Source of the DNA: an uncultured Gemmiger sp.
GTDB lineage: Bacteria > Bacillota > Clostridia > Oscillospirales > Ruminococcaceae
Assembly (NCBI GenBank): GCA_944388175.1
Contig: CALXHR010000001.1
Span: forward strand, 476,221 to 540,220
Length of the DNA stretch: 64,000 nucleotides
Direction of reading: 5' to 3'
The notes beneath the pieces were generated by a model that saw only the letters and a program-made list of their open reading frames with translations, did no database searches and was not told the origin of the DNA. Every line of letters starts with the position of its first letter. The first letter of the stretch is position 1. Of the stretch, positions 1 through 8,365 are shown in pieces. A program made the position numbers and the translations under genes.

Positions 1-281
1 GGCTGGCCGCCCAAGGCCTGGGGGGTCTGCAGCGTGTGCACCCCTGCAAACCGCAGAAAGCTGACCAGCTCTTCGGGGTCGTCCGGCCTGCCGGCCAGCC
101 AGGCGTAATCGTCTGTCAGGGACAGGACCGCCTGCCCCGCCAGAAACAGCCGCACCGGCGCGCCGGGATTGTCGGCCCACAGGGTCAGGTCGCGGCCCAG
201 CAGGGCGTGCAGCGCCGGTTCCCGCCGGGCGGCGGCAAGGTAACGCTGCTTGTGCGCATCGGTAGAGACCGCTTCGATCAT
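1..281 (-). CDS. Partial hypothetical protein, N-terminal 93 residues (possibly GNAT-like)
   Basis: An open frame runs leftward off the window from an ATG at 281, with GGAG about 10 bases upstream. The visible N-terminus begins MIEAVSTDAHKQRYL and contains VLSLTDDYAWLAGRP followed by a DPEELVSFLRF segment. That layout resembles the N-terminal half of some Firmicutes acetyltransferase-like proteins encoded beside murD, but no catalytic motif is in view, so the function is unassigned. It starts 28 bases after the murD stop on the same strand and is probably co-transcribed with it. GC-rich codon use matches its neighbours. Confidence 0.6.
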   Translation of the reverse strand, partial: MIEAVSTDAHKQRYLAAARREPALHALLGRDLTLWADNPGAPVRLFLAGQAVLSLTDDYAWLAGRPDDPEELVSFLRFAGVHTLQTPQALGGQ

Positions 282-309
282 TTGGCAGGGGCTCCTCTCT
301 TGCTTTGGT

Positions 310-1713
310 TTACCGTGTTTGCAGCGCGTTGACGATGCGTTTGTAGTCGCGGCCGCGGACTTCAAAATTGGGGTACAGGTCAAAGGAAGCCGACGCCGGG
401 GACAGGCTGACAACGTCCCCCGGCGCCGCGGCGGCGCGGGCTTTTTCGACGGCGTCCTGCATGCCGTCGGCGTGCAGGATCGTCAGCCCGCTGGCGGCAA
501 AGTCCGGGTGCTCGCGCACCGCTTTTTCGATGCGCGGGCCGGTTGCGCCCATCAGGATGAGCGTCTTGACATGGGCCAGAATCTCCGGCGCCAGCGGCTC
601 GTAGGGGATTTTTTTGTCGTAGCCGCCGGCGATGAGGATGATCTTCTGGTCAAAGCTGCGCAGCCCGGCGATGGTGCGCGTGGGGCTGGACGCGATGGAG
701 TCGTTATAGTAGGTGACGCCGTCCAGCGTGCGCACCGGCTCGATGCGGTGCTCGACGCCGGTAAAGGTGGAAGCAACCCGGCGCATGGCTTCGACCGGGA
801 CGCGACCCCAGACGGCGGCGATGGCGGCCAGCAGGTTTTCGACGTTGTGCAGCCCGCGCAGCTGGACGTCGGCGCGCGCCACGACCGGCGTGACGACGCC
901 GTTTTCGGCATAGCAGAGCGTATCGTCGGACGCACGCAGGAACGCGCCGTTGTCGGTCTCATGCAGGCGGGTAAACCAGACCTGCTCGCCCTTGCAGTCG
1001 GCCTGCATGGCGCGGCTGACGTCGTTCTCGTACCCGAGGACGGCGCGGCAGGGCGGGGTCTGCCACAGCAGAATGTTGCGCTTGGCGTCGATGTACTCCT
1101 GCATATCCTTGTGGTGGTCCAGGTGGTTGGGCGTCACGTTGGTGACGACGGCCACATTGGGGCTGCGGCGCATGCTGATGAGCTGGAAGCTGGAAAGTTC
1201 CACCACGGCCACGGCGTCGGGCGTGACGTCGGCCAGCTGCGGCAGCAGCGCCGCGCCGATGTTGCCGCCCAGAAAGACCTTGCGGCCGGCGGCTTCCATC
1301 ATTTTGGCAATCAGCGTCGTGGTGGTCGTCTTGCCGTCGGAGCCGGTCACGGCCAAAATCTCGCAGGGGCAGAACTCGAAGAACAGTTCCACCTCGCTGG
1401 TGACCATCGCACCGGCCTGCAGGGCGGCCTGCAGTTCCGGTTTGTAGTACTCGTACCCCGGCGTGCGCATGATGATGTCCTGCTCGGCAAAACCGTCGGT
1501 GTAGTGCGCGCCCAGGCTCAGGCGCACTTGCAGGCGGCGCAGCGTGTCGGCGTAGTCGCCGAAGGCTTCGAGGGTTGCTTTCTGGTCGCACAGCGTGAGC
1601 TGCGCGCCCAGTTCGACGAACTGTTCGATGCAGCGCTTATGGCTGACGCCGGCGCCGATAAAGGCCACTTTTTTGCCCTGGATTAATTGTTGCAGACGTT
1701 CGATGGGCTGCAT
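310..1713 (-). CDS. murD: UDP-N-acetylmuramoylalanine--D-glutamate ligase MurD
   Basis: MurD is the cytoplasmic ATP-dependent ligase that adds D-glutamate to UDP-MurNAc-L-Ala in peptidoglycan synthesis. The 467-residue protein has the Rossmann-type N-domain (KKVAFIGAGVSHKR), the Mur-family ATP loop TGSDGKTTTTT near residue 115, the central EHRIEPV motif, and a C-terminal domain with SIASSPTRT and LSPASASFD. Length is normal for the family. The ATG at 1713 was chosen because GGGGAGAG lies 8-9 bases upstream and the next residues (MQPIERLQQLI) begin the conserved domain; longer in-frame extensions lack this. It stands 3' of prs, separated by a terminator, rather than in a dcw cluster. Confidence 0.93.
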   Translation of the reverse strand: MQPIERLQQLIQGKKVAFIGAGVSHKRCIEQFVELGAQLTLCDQKATLEAFGDYADTLRRLQVRLSLGAHYTDGFAEQDIIMRTPGYEYYKPELQAALQAGAMVTSEVELFFEFCPCEILAVTGSDGKTTTTTLIAKMMEAAGRKVFLGGNIGAALLPQLADVTPDAVAVVELSSFQLISMRRSPNVAVVTNVTPNHLDHHKDMQEYIDAKRNILLWQTPPCRAVLGYENDVSRAMQADCKGEQVWFTRLHETDNGAFLRASDDTLCYAENGVVTPVVARADVQLRGLHNVENLLAAIAAVWGRVPVEAMRRVASTFTGVEHRIEPVRTLDGVTYYNDSIASSPTRTIAGLRSFDQKIILIAGGYDKKIPYEPLAPEILAHVKTLILMGATGPRIEKAVREHPDFAASGLTILHADGMQDAVEKARAAAAPGDVVSLSPASASFDLYPNFEVRGRDYKRIVNALQTR

Positions 1714-1810
1714 GGTGCCACTCTCCCCTGTTTGGTGAAATATTGTCTTTCCCATTATACTCCGGCTGTGCGCCGGGCGCAACTGCAGGCCGGCCGGGCG
1801 GCCGGGCAGC

Positions 1811-1836
1811 AAAATCGGCCCGCCTGCGCGGGCCGA
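1811..1836 (-). terminator. Intrinsic terminator of the PRPP synthetase gene
   Basis: A perfect 9-bp stem (1815-1823 with 1828-1836) has a 4-base loop and is followed on the minus strand by TTTT (1811-1814). It lies 15 bases after the prs stop and separates prs from murD. Confidence 0.75.
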
Positions 1837-1851
1837 AGCTGTGGGTCTTGC

Positions 1852-3021
1852 TTACTCCTGACCGCCGATGGGGATGCCGTGCTTTTCAAGCAGGGCGCGA
1901 ATCTTGGTCATGGGGTCGATGATGCTGGAAACGCTCTTGTCATGGTTGATGGCGGCGATGAAGTACGCCGTGTACTTGGAGACGTCGACGTCGTAGTACC
2001 ACTCGCGCTCGAGCAGTTCGGGCTTGCGGTAGGTCAGGTTGGTGCCCAGCACCGCCTTGAGGATGCCGTCGTGGTAGGCTTTGTCGAACTTGTCCAGCCC
2101 GGCGGTGAACAGCGGGAAAGTCGCGCAGGTGAAGATGTTGCGCGCGCCGCGCATCTTGAGCTCGTAGGCGATGTCCAGCATGCTCTCGCCGGAAGCGATG
2201 ATGTCGTCGGCAATAAAGACGTCCTTGTCCTTGACGCTCTCGCCGAGGTACTCATGCGCGACGATGGGGTTGCGGCCGTTGACGACGCGGCTGTAGTCGC
2301 GACGCTTGTAGAACATGCCCAGGTTACAGCCCAGCACGCTGGAATAGTACATGTTGCGGTTCATGGCGCCTTCGTCGGGCGAGACGACCATGAAATGCTC
2401 TTTGCGGAAGCTGACGTCGGGCACATGGTGCAGCAGGCACTTGAGCACCTGGTAGGTGGGCATGACGTTGTCAAAGCTCATCGTGGGCACGGCGTTCATG
2501 ACGCGGGGGTCATGGGCGTCGAAGGTGATGATGTTCTTGACGCCGACCGAGCGCAGCTGCTGCAGCGCGAACGCGCAGTCAAGGCTTTCGCGGCTGACGC
2601 GGCGGTGCTGGCGGCCGCCGTACAGGCTGGGCATGATGACGCTGATGCGGTGGGCGCGGCCCGCCACGGCCTGGATCAGGCGCAGCAGGTTCTGGAAATG
2701 GTCGTCGGGAGAGAGGTGGTTCTCGTACCCGAAGAGCTGGTAGGTAACGCTGTAGTTGCCCGGGTCGACGAACAGGAACAGGTCGTCGCCACGGGTCGAG
2801 GTCTTGACAAGGCCCTTGGCGTCGCCGGACTGGAAACGCGGGCAGTCGGACGGGATGATAAAGGTGTCGACGTTCATGCCGACTTCCTGCGCCCAGCGGA
2901 CGAGGTGACCGTCCACCAGTTTGCAGAGTTCTTCGGCGCCGGGGCAGGCAATCAGCCCCAGGTCGGCGATCGCATCTTCTTTGGCAAAGAAATCGCGCGG
3001 GCCAAGGTTTTGTTCAGCCAT
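1852..3021 (-). CDS. prs: Divergent ribose-phosphate diphosphokinase (PRPP synthetase)
   Basis: Likely makes phosphoribosyl pyrophosphate from ribose 5-phosphate and ATP for nucleotide, His and Trp synthesis. The protein is 389 residues, longer than the usual ~315. It shows a VVSPDEGAMNRN segment (equivalent to the VSPDxGG motif) and VFIADDIIASGESM, the phosphoribosyl-binding loop of PRT-fold enzymes. The MPSLYGGRQHRR stretch replaces the canonical catalytic flexible-loop context, so this belongs to the divergent clostridial branch. The start at 3021 has AAGGAG 10 bases upstream. It is monocistronic between two terminators. PRPP synthetase activity is inferred from family motifs; another PRT-fold role is possible. 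Confidence 0.8.
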   Translation of the reverse strand: MAEQNLGPRDFFAKEDAIADLGLIACPGAEELCKLVDGHLVRWAQEVGMNVDTFIIPSDCPRFQSGDAKGLVKTSTRGDDLFLFVDPGNYSVTYQLFGYENHLSPDDHFQNLLRLIQAVAGRAHRISVIMPSLYGGRQHRRVSRESLDCAFALQQLRSVGVKNIITFDAHDPRVMNAVPTMSFDNVMPTYQVLKCLLHHVPDVSFRKEHFMVVSPDEGAMNRNMYYSSVLGCNLGMFYKRRDYSRVVNGRNPIVAHEYLGESVKDKDVFIADDIIASGESMLDIAYELKMRGARNIFTCATFPLFTAGLDKFDKAYHDGILKAVLGTNLTYRKPELLEREWYYDVDVSKYTAYFIAAINHDKSVSSIIDPMTKIRALLEKHGIPIGGQE

Positions 3022-3281
3022 ACGTGTTTGCTCCTTACTTCCATGACAAGATGTTGTTGGGGCAGGCGCACTGCCCCACTTACCAATATTGTAACACAGC
3101 CGGTAAAGAAAACCAGCCCTGCGGCGCAACTTTTTGTGTGTTTATGGCATTTTCTGCATTTTACCCAGCCGCACTTTGCCGCCCCGGCGCGAAATCTGTC
3201 GCATTTTACAAAAAATTTGCAATTCTTTCACAAGGGTGCTTCTTTACAGGGTGGGTTATGGGCGCGCGGCCGCCCGGGCGC

Positions 3282-3316
3282 AAAAAAGCAGCGCCTGCCG
3301 GTGGGCAGGCGCTGCT
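3282..3316 (-). terminator. Terminator of the ribosomal protein operon
   Basis: A perfect 13-bp stem (3287-3299 with 3304-3316) and GGTG loop are followed on the minus strand by a run of T (3282-3286). It lies 22 bases beyond the rplQ stop. The rest of the ~316-base gap to prs (3022-3281) shows no gene; an AT-rich stretch near 3180-3240 could hold the prs promoter. Confidence 0.88.
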
Positions 3317-3337
3317 TGGTTTTGCCGTCAGGGCTGA

Positions 3338-3679
3338 TCAGACCAGCTCCAGGATGGCCATCTCGGCGGCATCGCCGCGGCGGGGGCCGATCTTGTAGAT
3401 GCGGGTGTAACCGCCGTTGCGGTCGGCATATTTGGGGCCGTACTCGTCGATGACCTTCTTGGCGACATCCTCCTTGGTGATGTAGGAGAAGATCTGGCGC
3501 TTGGCGTGCAGGCCTTCCTGCTTGCCAAGGGTGACCATCTTTTCGGCCATGGAACGAACTTCCTTGGCGCGGGTCACGGTGGTCTCGATCTTGCCGTTCT
3601 CAAACAGATAGGTCACCATCGCGCGCAGCATGGCGTTGCGGCTGTCGGTGGTACGACCGAGTTTTCTGGTACCGGGCAT
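3338..3679 (-). CDS. rplQ: 50S ribosomal protein bL17
   Basis: 113-residue bL17 of the large subunit near the exit tunnel. It starts with the conserved [19 protein letters not shown] block, followed by [11 protein letters not shown] and the C-terminal [14 protein letters not shown] segment. This is the last gene of the long operon, downstream of rpoA as in most Firmicutes. The start has GGAG about 10 bases upstream. Nothing is odd. Confidence 0.97.
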   Translation of the reverse strand: MPGTRKLGRTTDSRNAMLRAMVTYLFENGKIETTVTRAKEVRSMAEKMVTLGKQEGLHAKRQIFSYITKEDVAKKVIDEYGPKYADRNGGYTRIYKIGPRRGDAAEMAILELV

Positions 3680-3723
3680 TCCGTTTCACTCCTTATGAAT
3701 TGGTATCCGCGTGTCGCGGGGGG

Positions 3724-4683
3724 TTAGTTTTCGTCCTCCTTGGTCAGAGAGAAACCAAGGCTGTCCAGTTTGGACATGACTTCCTCCAGGCTCTTGCGGC
3801 CCAGATTGCGCACCTTCATCATTTCGTCTTCGCTCTTGTTGATGAGGTCGCCGACGGTATTGATGCCGGCGCGCTTGAGGCAGTTGAAGGAACGGACGCT
3901 GAGGTCCAGCTCTTCGATGGTCATCTCCAGCGCTTTCTCGCGGCCCTGGTTGTCGTTGTCGACCATGATCTCGGTCTCGCCGGTATCATCGCTGAGGTTG
4001 ACAAACAGGTTCAGGTGCTCGGTCAGCACGCGGGCCGCCAGGCTCAGGGCTTCCTGCGCGTTGCAGGTGCCGTCGGTCCAGACTTCGATGATGAGCTTGT
4101 CATAGTCGGTGATCTGGCCTACGCGGGTGTTGTCCACCGTGTAGTTGGCTTTGAGCACCGGGGTGTAGATGCTGTCGACCGGCAGCGTGCTGACGTCGTT
4201 CTTTTCGACCAGCGCCAGCTTGTTGCGCTCGGCAGGCACATACCCGCGGCCTTTGTCGAACGTCAGCTCCATGACGAGCTTGGCCCCCTCGCCCAGGGTG
4301 GCGATGTGCCACTCGGGGTTGAGGATTTCGAGGTCATCGCCGCCTTTAATGGAACCGGCGGTGAGCTCGCAGGGGCCGACGGCCTCTACACGGACGGTCT
4401 TGGGGCCGTCGCCGTAGATTTTGGCGGCAATGCCCTTGAGGTTGAGGACGATCTCGGTCACATCCTCGCGCACGCCCTCGATGGTGGAAAACTCATGCAC
4501 CACGCCGTCGATCTTGACGCTGGTGACCGCCACACCGGGCAGAGAGGACAAAAGCACACGACGCAAGCTGTTGCCCAAGGTCGTGCCGAAACCGCGTTCC
4601 AGCGGCTCGACGACGAACTTCCCGTAGCGGCCGTCCGGCGAAAGGCTGACCGTCTCGATCTTGGGGCGTTCGATCTCCATCAT
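3724..4683 (-). CDS. rpoA: DNA-directed RNA polymerase alpha subunit
   Basis: The 319-residue alpha subunit nucleates RNA polymerase assembly through its N-terminal domain ([20 protein letters not shown]) and contacts UP elements and activators through its C-terminal domain (two helix-hairpin-helix units around [17 protein letters not shown]). The acidic linker between the domains is normal. AGGAGG lies 6 bases before the first of two consecutive ATG codons (4683 and 4680), so the first is preferred. It sits between rpsD and rplQ in standard alpha-operon order. Confidence 0.97.
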   Translation of the reverse strand: MMEIERPKIETVSLSPDGRYGKFVVEPLERGFGTTLGNSLRRVLLSSLPGVAVTSVKIDGVVHEFSTIEGVREDVTEIVLNLKGIAAKIYGDGPKTVRVEAVGPCELTAGSIKGGDDLEILNPEWHIATLGEGAKLVMELTFDKGRGYVPAERNKLALVEKNDVSTLPVDSIYTPVLKANYTVDNTRVGQITDYDKLIIEVWTDGTCNAQEALSLAARVLTEHLNLFVNLSDDTGETEIMVDNDNQGREKALEMTIEELDLSVRSFNCLKRAGINTVGDLINKSEDEMMKVRNLGRKSLEEVMSKLDSLGFSLTKEDEN

Positions 4684-4758
4684 AAAAACCCTCCTTGTTT
4701 CGCTGGCGCATAGCGGCGCCAGGCAGGTTGTAAAAGACGTAGAAGCAAGCTGAGAGGA

Positions 4759-5361
4759 TTACTTGGAGTACAACTCGACGATGAGGTGCTCGGCGATGGG
4801 CACATCGATGTCCTCACGCACGGGCATCTTGACGACGGTGCCTTTCAGGGCGTTCTTGTCACGCTCCAGCCAGGAGGGCAGCAGCACGACGGGGGCGTCC
4901 TCGCCCAGCAGTTTGCTGAACTTGACGGAGGAACGGCTGGACTCGATGACTTCGATGACATCGCCCGGCTTGACCTGGTAGGAGGGGATGTTGACACGCT
5001 TGCCATTCACAGTGAAATGGTTGTGGGAGACCAGCTGGCGGGCGTCGCGGCGGGTCTTGGCAAAGCCCAGACGGTAGACGACGTTGTCGAGACGGCGCTC
5101 GACGAGGACCAGCAGGTTGACGCCGGTCTGACCCGGCATGCGGGCGGCCTTTTCGTAGTAGGTGTGGAACTGGTTTTCCAGGATGCCGTAGACGAACTTG
5201 ACCTTCTGCTTTTCATTCAGCTGGGTGGCGTACTCGCTCTTTTTCTTTCTCATCTGGCCGCCGGGGTTACGGTTGGTGGTCTTTTTGCCATACCCCATAA
5301 CAGCAGGAGAAATGCCGAGAGCACGGCAACGCTTGGCGATCGGTTGGGTATTTTTAGCCAT
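4759..5361 (-). CDS. rpsD: 30S ribosomal protein uS4
   Basis: 200-residue uS4, a primary 16S rRNA binder. It shows the RNA-binding S4 domain (RRLDNVVYRLGFAKTRRDARQ with VNIPSYQVKPGD). The N-terminus (AKNTQPIAKRCRALGISP) lacks the four zinc cysteines, so this is the C-minus form. In this operon position it may also act as an autoregulator, as S4 does elsewhere. Confidence 0.96.
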   Translation of the reverse strand: MAKNTQPIAKRCRALGISPAVMGYGKKTTNRNPGGQMRKKKSEYATQLNEKQKVKFVYGILENQFHTYYEKAARMPGQTGVNLLVLVERRLDNVVYRLGFAKTRRDARQLVSHNHFTVNGKRVNIPSYQVKPGDVIEVIESSRSSVKFSKLLGEDAPVVLLPSWLERDKNALKGTVVKMPVREDIDVPIAEHLIVELYSK

Positions 5362-5381
5362 AACTCAAATTCTCCTTTCAA

Positions 5382-5786
5382 TCAAACGCGGCGGCGTTTG
5401 GGCGGGCGGCAGCCATTGTGCGGGATGGGGGTCACATCACGGATCATGGTGACTTCCAGGCCGGTGGCCTGCAGGGCGCGGATGGCGCTTTCACGGCCGG
5501 AACCGGGGCCTTTGACGTAGACCTCGACGGTTTTCATGCCATGCTCGATAGCGGCCTTGGCGGCGACCTCAGCGGCGCTCTGGGCGGCGTAAGGGGTGCT
5601 CTTGCGGGAGCCGCGGAAGTTCAGCGCGCCCGTGCTGCACCAGGAGACGGTGTTGCCCTGGGTGTCGGTGATGGTCACAATGGTATTGTTAAACGTGCTC
5701 TGGATGTGAGCAGCACCGGCGCTGATATTCTTGCGCTCTCTTTTCTTGGTGCGGGCTTTTGCCGCAGTAGCTTTGTTAGCAGCCAT
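5382..5786 (-). CDS. rpsK: 30S ribosomal protein uS11
   Basis: 134-residue uS11 of the 30S platform. The core [20 protein letters not shown] and the C-terminal [17 protein letters not shown] are diagnostic. Standard position between rpsM and rpsD. Confidence 0.97.
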   Translation of the reverse strand: MAANKATAAKARTKKRERKNISAGAAHIQSTFNNTIVTITDTQGNTVSWCSTGALNFRGSRKSTPYAAQSAAEVAAKAAIEHGMKTVEVYVKGPGSGRESAIRALQATGLEVTMIRDVTPIPHNGCRPPKRRRV

Positions 5787-5801
5787 GTCTTGCGTTCCTC
5801 C

Positions 5802-6173
5802 TTACTTCTTCTTATTCGCGACAGTGCGTTTGGGACCTTTGCGGGTACGCGCATTGGTCTTTGTGCGCTGGCCGCGGCAAGGAAGGCCCTTGCGATGGCG
5901 CACACCACGGTAGCACTGGATTTCCGTCAGGCGCTTGATGTCCAGCGCCACATTGCGGCGCAGGTCGCCTTCCACCATGATGTTGTTTTTGTCGATGTAG
6001 TCACGGATCTTGGCTTCTTCCTCAGAAGTCAGGTCCTTGACGCGGGTATCAGGGTTAATTCCGGTTCCGGCGAGAATCTCGTCGGCAGTGGACTGACCAA
6101 TACCATAAACATAAGTCAGACCAACCTCGATCCGCTTCTCGCGAGGCAGATCAACACCAGCAATACGTGCCAT
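5802..6173 (-). CDS. rpsM: 30S ribosomal protein uS13
   Basis: 123-residue uS13 of the 30S head. [19 protein letters not shown], the helix-hairpin-helix [12 protein letters not shown] and the basic tail with [15 protein letters not shown] identify it. The start at 6173 has GGAGG 6 bases upstream; a longer in-frame start at 6200 lies inside untranslated sequence and was discarded. Confidence 0.97.
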   Translation of the reverse strand: MARIAGVDLPREKRIEVGLTYVYGIGQSTADEILAGTGINPDTRVKDLTSEEEAKIRDYIDKNNIMVEGDLRRNVALDIKRLTEIQCYRGVRHRKGLPCRGQRTKTNARTRKGPKRTVANKKK

Positions 6174-6265
6174 AAAGCACCTCCATAGATAACATCCCAT
6201 GTCCTGGTCGGGGCCTGCGCCGGGAATCTACGCACTTGGCCCCCAAGCGTTTTGGGTACGGTTTC

Positions 6266-6283
6266 CGCGGTAGAAGCCGCGGA
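6266..6283. promoter_or_regulatory. Intercistronic hairpin between rpmJ and rpsM
   Basis: CCGCGG, a 6-base spacer, then CCGCGG forms a compact 6-bp hairpin immediately downstream of the rpmJ stop, inside an ~110-base non-coding gap. There is no T-run, so it is not a terminator. RNA processing or translational control of rpsM is possible. Confidence 0.35.
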
Positions 6284-6286
6284 CCT

Positions 6287-6400
6287 TTAGCCCTGACGCT
6301 GCTTATGCTTCGGATTGGCGCAGATGACCATCACGCGACCTTTGCGCTTGATGACCTTGCACTTCTCGCAAATGGGTTTCACGGAAGGTTTTACCTTCAT
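6287..6400 (-). CDS. rpmJ: 50S ribosomal protein bL36 (zinc form)
   Basis: A 37-residue protein. [20 protein letters not shown] followed by the CxxC-partner region ([12 protein letters not shown]) is the Zn-binding C-plus bL36, the smallest large-subunit protein. GGAGG lies 7 bases before the ATG at 6400. Canonical place between infA and rpsM. Confidence 0.95.
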   Translation of the reverse strand: MKVKPSVKPICEKCKVIKRKGRVMVICANPKHKQRQG

Positions 6401-6431
6401 GATGTTAACCTCCTTCTATAACACAAGGCGT

Positions 6432-6668
6432 TTATTTGGAACGCCAGGTGATCCGGGCTTTGGTCAGGTCGTAGGGCGACATTTCCATCGTGACCTTATC
6501 CCCGGGCAGGATACGGATGAAGTTCGTCCGCAGTTTGCCGGAAATGTGGGCCAACACCATGTGGCCGTTGGGCTTGCCCTCTTTGTTGAGCAGCTCGACC
6601 TTGAAAACGGTGTTGGGCATGGCCTCCCGTACGATACCTTCTACTTCAATGACATCTTCTTTAGACAA
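6432..6668 (-). CDS. infA: Translation initiation factor IF-1
   Basis: A 78-residue OB-fold factor that occupies the 30S A site during initiation. It contains [33 protein letters not shown] and [20 protein letters not shown]. Length and position after the KOW gene and before rpmJ are typical of clostridia. Confidence 0.97.
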   Translation of the reverse strand: MSKEDVIEVEGIVREAMPNTVFKVELLNKEGKPNGHMVLAHISGKLRTNFIRILPGDKVTMEMSPYDLTKARITWRSK

Positions 6669-6695
6669 GCTGATTGCCTCCTTGGAAGGGTTGCG

Positions 6696-6947
6696 TCAGT
6701 TTGCACAGTCCGCCTCATAGGCGGCGATGGCATTCCTGAGTGATTGGTCGCTATTCAGAAGCTCGTTTTCCAGGACGGTGGACGTGGGCGCCACATGCCG
6801 GGCCTTTTTGCGTTTGGGGTCCCCTACTTTGCGCAGGTCCCCGTCCGCCAGCCAGAGCATCGGCCCCTCTACCGCCAGGACCGCCAGGATGCGGGTCTTG
6901 TCCCGCCCGGCCTTGGAGCGCACCAGTTGACCTCTTACAAAGTCCAT
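6696..6947 (-). CDS. KOW-domain RNA-binding protein (L14e-like)
   Basis: A small protein of 83 residues whose N-terminus (VRGQLVRSKAGRDKTRILAV) matches the KOW/SH3-like fold of archaeal/eukaryotic eL14. In Firmicutes it is regularly found between map and infA and is annotated as a KOW-domain RNA-binding protein; its precise function is unknown. Its start overlaps the end of map by 13 bases, so translation is probably coupled. Confidence 0.85.
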   Translation of the reverse strand: MDFVRGQLVRSKAGRDKTRILAVLAVEGPMLWLADGDLRKVGDPKRKKARHVAPTSTVLENELLNSDQSLRNAIAAYEADCAN

Positions 6948-7708
6948 CCCGGTTCCTCCCAGCCTTGGGTCAGGATCTCCGCCCCGCCTGCGGTGATGGC
7001 GACGGTGTGCTCAAAATGAGCCGCCAGGCCGCCGTCGCAGGTCTTGACGGTCCAACCGTCCTTCAACGTCTTTACCGCGTACTTATACTGGCATACCATC
7101 GGCTCGATGGCGATGCACATCCCCGGCACCAGGCGCGGGCCGCGCCCGGCGTTGCCGTAGTTGGGGACCTCGGGGTCCTCGTGCAGTTCTTTGCCGACGC
7201 CATGGCCGACAAAGCTGCGCACCACCGAGAAGCCGTTTTCCTCGACATAGGCCTGGACGGCATGGCTGATATCGCCGATGCGGTTGCCGCCGCAGGCCAT
7301 TGCAATGCCGCGGTGCAGGCTCTCTTTGGTGACGTCCAGCAGGCGCTGCGCTTCGAGGTCGAGTTTGCCGCAGCCGTAGGTGCAGGCATTGTCGCCGTTG
7401 AAGCCGTCGATCTTGCACCCGGTGTCGATGGATACGATGTCGCCGGGGCGGATCTGCTGCTGGTGGTTGGGGATGCCGTGGATGACGGTGTCGTTCACGC
7501 TGATGCACGCCGTGGCCGGGAAGCCGTACAGGTGCAGGAAGTTGGGCCTGGCACCGTGGCGCACGATAAAGTCGTAGATGATTTTGTCGATCTCCGCCGT
7601 GGTGATCCCGGGTTCGATCGCCTCGCCGCCGGCCTTGAGCGCGGCCGCGCTGATGGCGCAGGCTTTGCGCATCTTTTCCAGCTCAGCGGCATTTTTGATT
7701 TGGATCAT
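6935..7708 (-). CDS. map: Type I methionine aminopeptidase
   Basis: Removes the N-terminal Met from nascent proteins. The 257-residue pita-bread enzyme shows all five metal ligands in order: Asp in VSIDTG, Asp in FNGDNACTY, His in GHGVGKELHEDP, Glu in IAIEPM and Glu in FEHTVAIT. There is no N-terminal zinc-finger extension. Lies 8 bases from adk in the spc-operon arrangement. Confidence 0.96.
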   Translation of the reverse strand: MIQIKNAAELEKMRKACAISAAALKAGGEAIEPGITTAEIDKIIYDFIVRHGARPNFLHLYGFPATACISVNDTVIHGIPNHQQQIRPGDIVSIDTGCKIDGFNGDNACTYGCGKLDLEAQRLLDVTKESLHRGIAMACGGNRIGDISHAVQAYVEENGFSVVRSFVGHGVGKELHEDPEVPNYGNAGRGPRLVPGMCIAIEPMVCQYKYAVKTLKDGWTVKTCDGGLAAHFEHTVAITAGGAEILTQGWEEPGWTL

Positions 7709-7715
7709 GGATGGA

Positions 7716-8348
7716 TCAAGCCTCCAAAAGCTTGAGAAGGAACGCGGTGGTGGCCTCGATGGAACCCTGGTCGGGCACCTCGACGAGCTTGCCGCGCTGG
7801 CGGTAGAACGCGACCAGCGGTTCGGTCTGCTCGTGATAAGCTTTCAGCCGTTCCAGCACGGTGGCCGGCTCGTCGTCCTTGCGGATGACGAGCGCGCCGC
7901 CGCAGCGGTCACACACGCCTTCTTTGGCGCTGGGTTTGTTGATGATATGATAGCTTGCGCCGCACTGGGCACAGACGCGGCGGCCCGACATGCGCCGGGT
8001 AATCGCCTCGTCGGACACAACCAAGTCAATAACCTTGTCGATCTCCACGCCCATCTTCTCCAGGGCTTCGCCCTGGGCGATGGTGCGCGGCATGCCGTCG
8101 AGGATAAAACCGTTCGCGCAGTCCGGCTGCGCCAGACGCTCTTTGACGATGCCGACGATGACGTCGTCGGGCACCAGAGCGCCAGCGTCCATAAAGCTCT
8201 TTGCCTTTTGGCCCATCGGCGTGCCTTCCTTGACGGCGGCGCGCAGGATATTACCGGTCGAAATGGTGGGGATGCCCAGCTTGTCGCAGAGGATCTCTGC
8301 CTGGGTACCCTTACCGGCGCCAGGGGCGCCCAAAAGGATCAATTTCAT
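7716..8348 (-). CDS. adk: Adenylate kinase
   Basis: Interconverts AMP and ATP with 2 ADP. The 210-residue protein has the P-loop LLGAPGAGKGTQ, the AMP-binding DGMPRTIAQ region and a long LID with a four-cysteine zinc site (CAQC...CDRC), usual in Gram-positive Adk. Between secY and map, as expected. Confidence 0.97.
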   Translation of the reverse strand: MKLILLGAPGAGKGTQAEILCDKLGIPTISTGNILRAAVKEGTPMGQKAKSFMDAGALVPDDVIVGIVKERLAQPDCANGFILDGMPRTIAQGEALEKMGVEIDKVIDLVVSDEAITRRMSGRRVCAQCGASYHIINKPSAKEGVCDRCGGALVIRKDDEPATVLERLKAYHEQTEPLVAFYRQRGKLVEVPDQGSIEATTAFLLKLLEA

Positions 8349-8365
8349 CGCACATTCCCTTTCTG

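Noticed and set aside
250-1686. Long plus-strand open frame opposite murD
   Set aside because: GC-rich codon structure of murD creates antisense frames; no ribosome binding site and no recognisable protein.
1687-3453. 588-codon plus-strand open frame opposite prs
   Set aside because: Antisense shadow of a conserved gene, running through its terminator.
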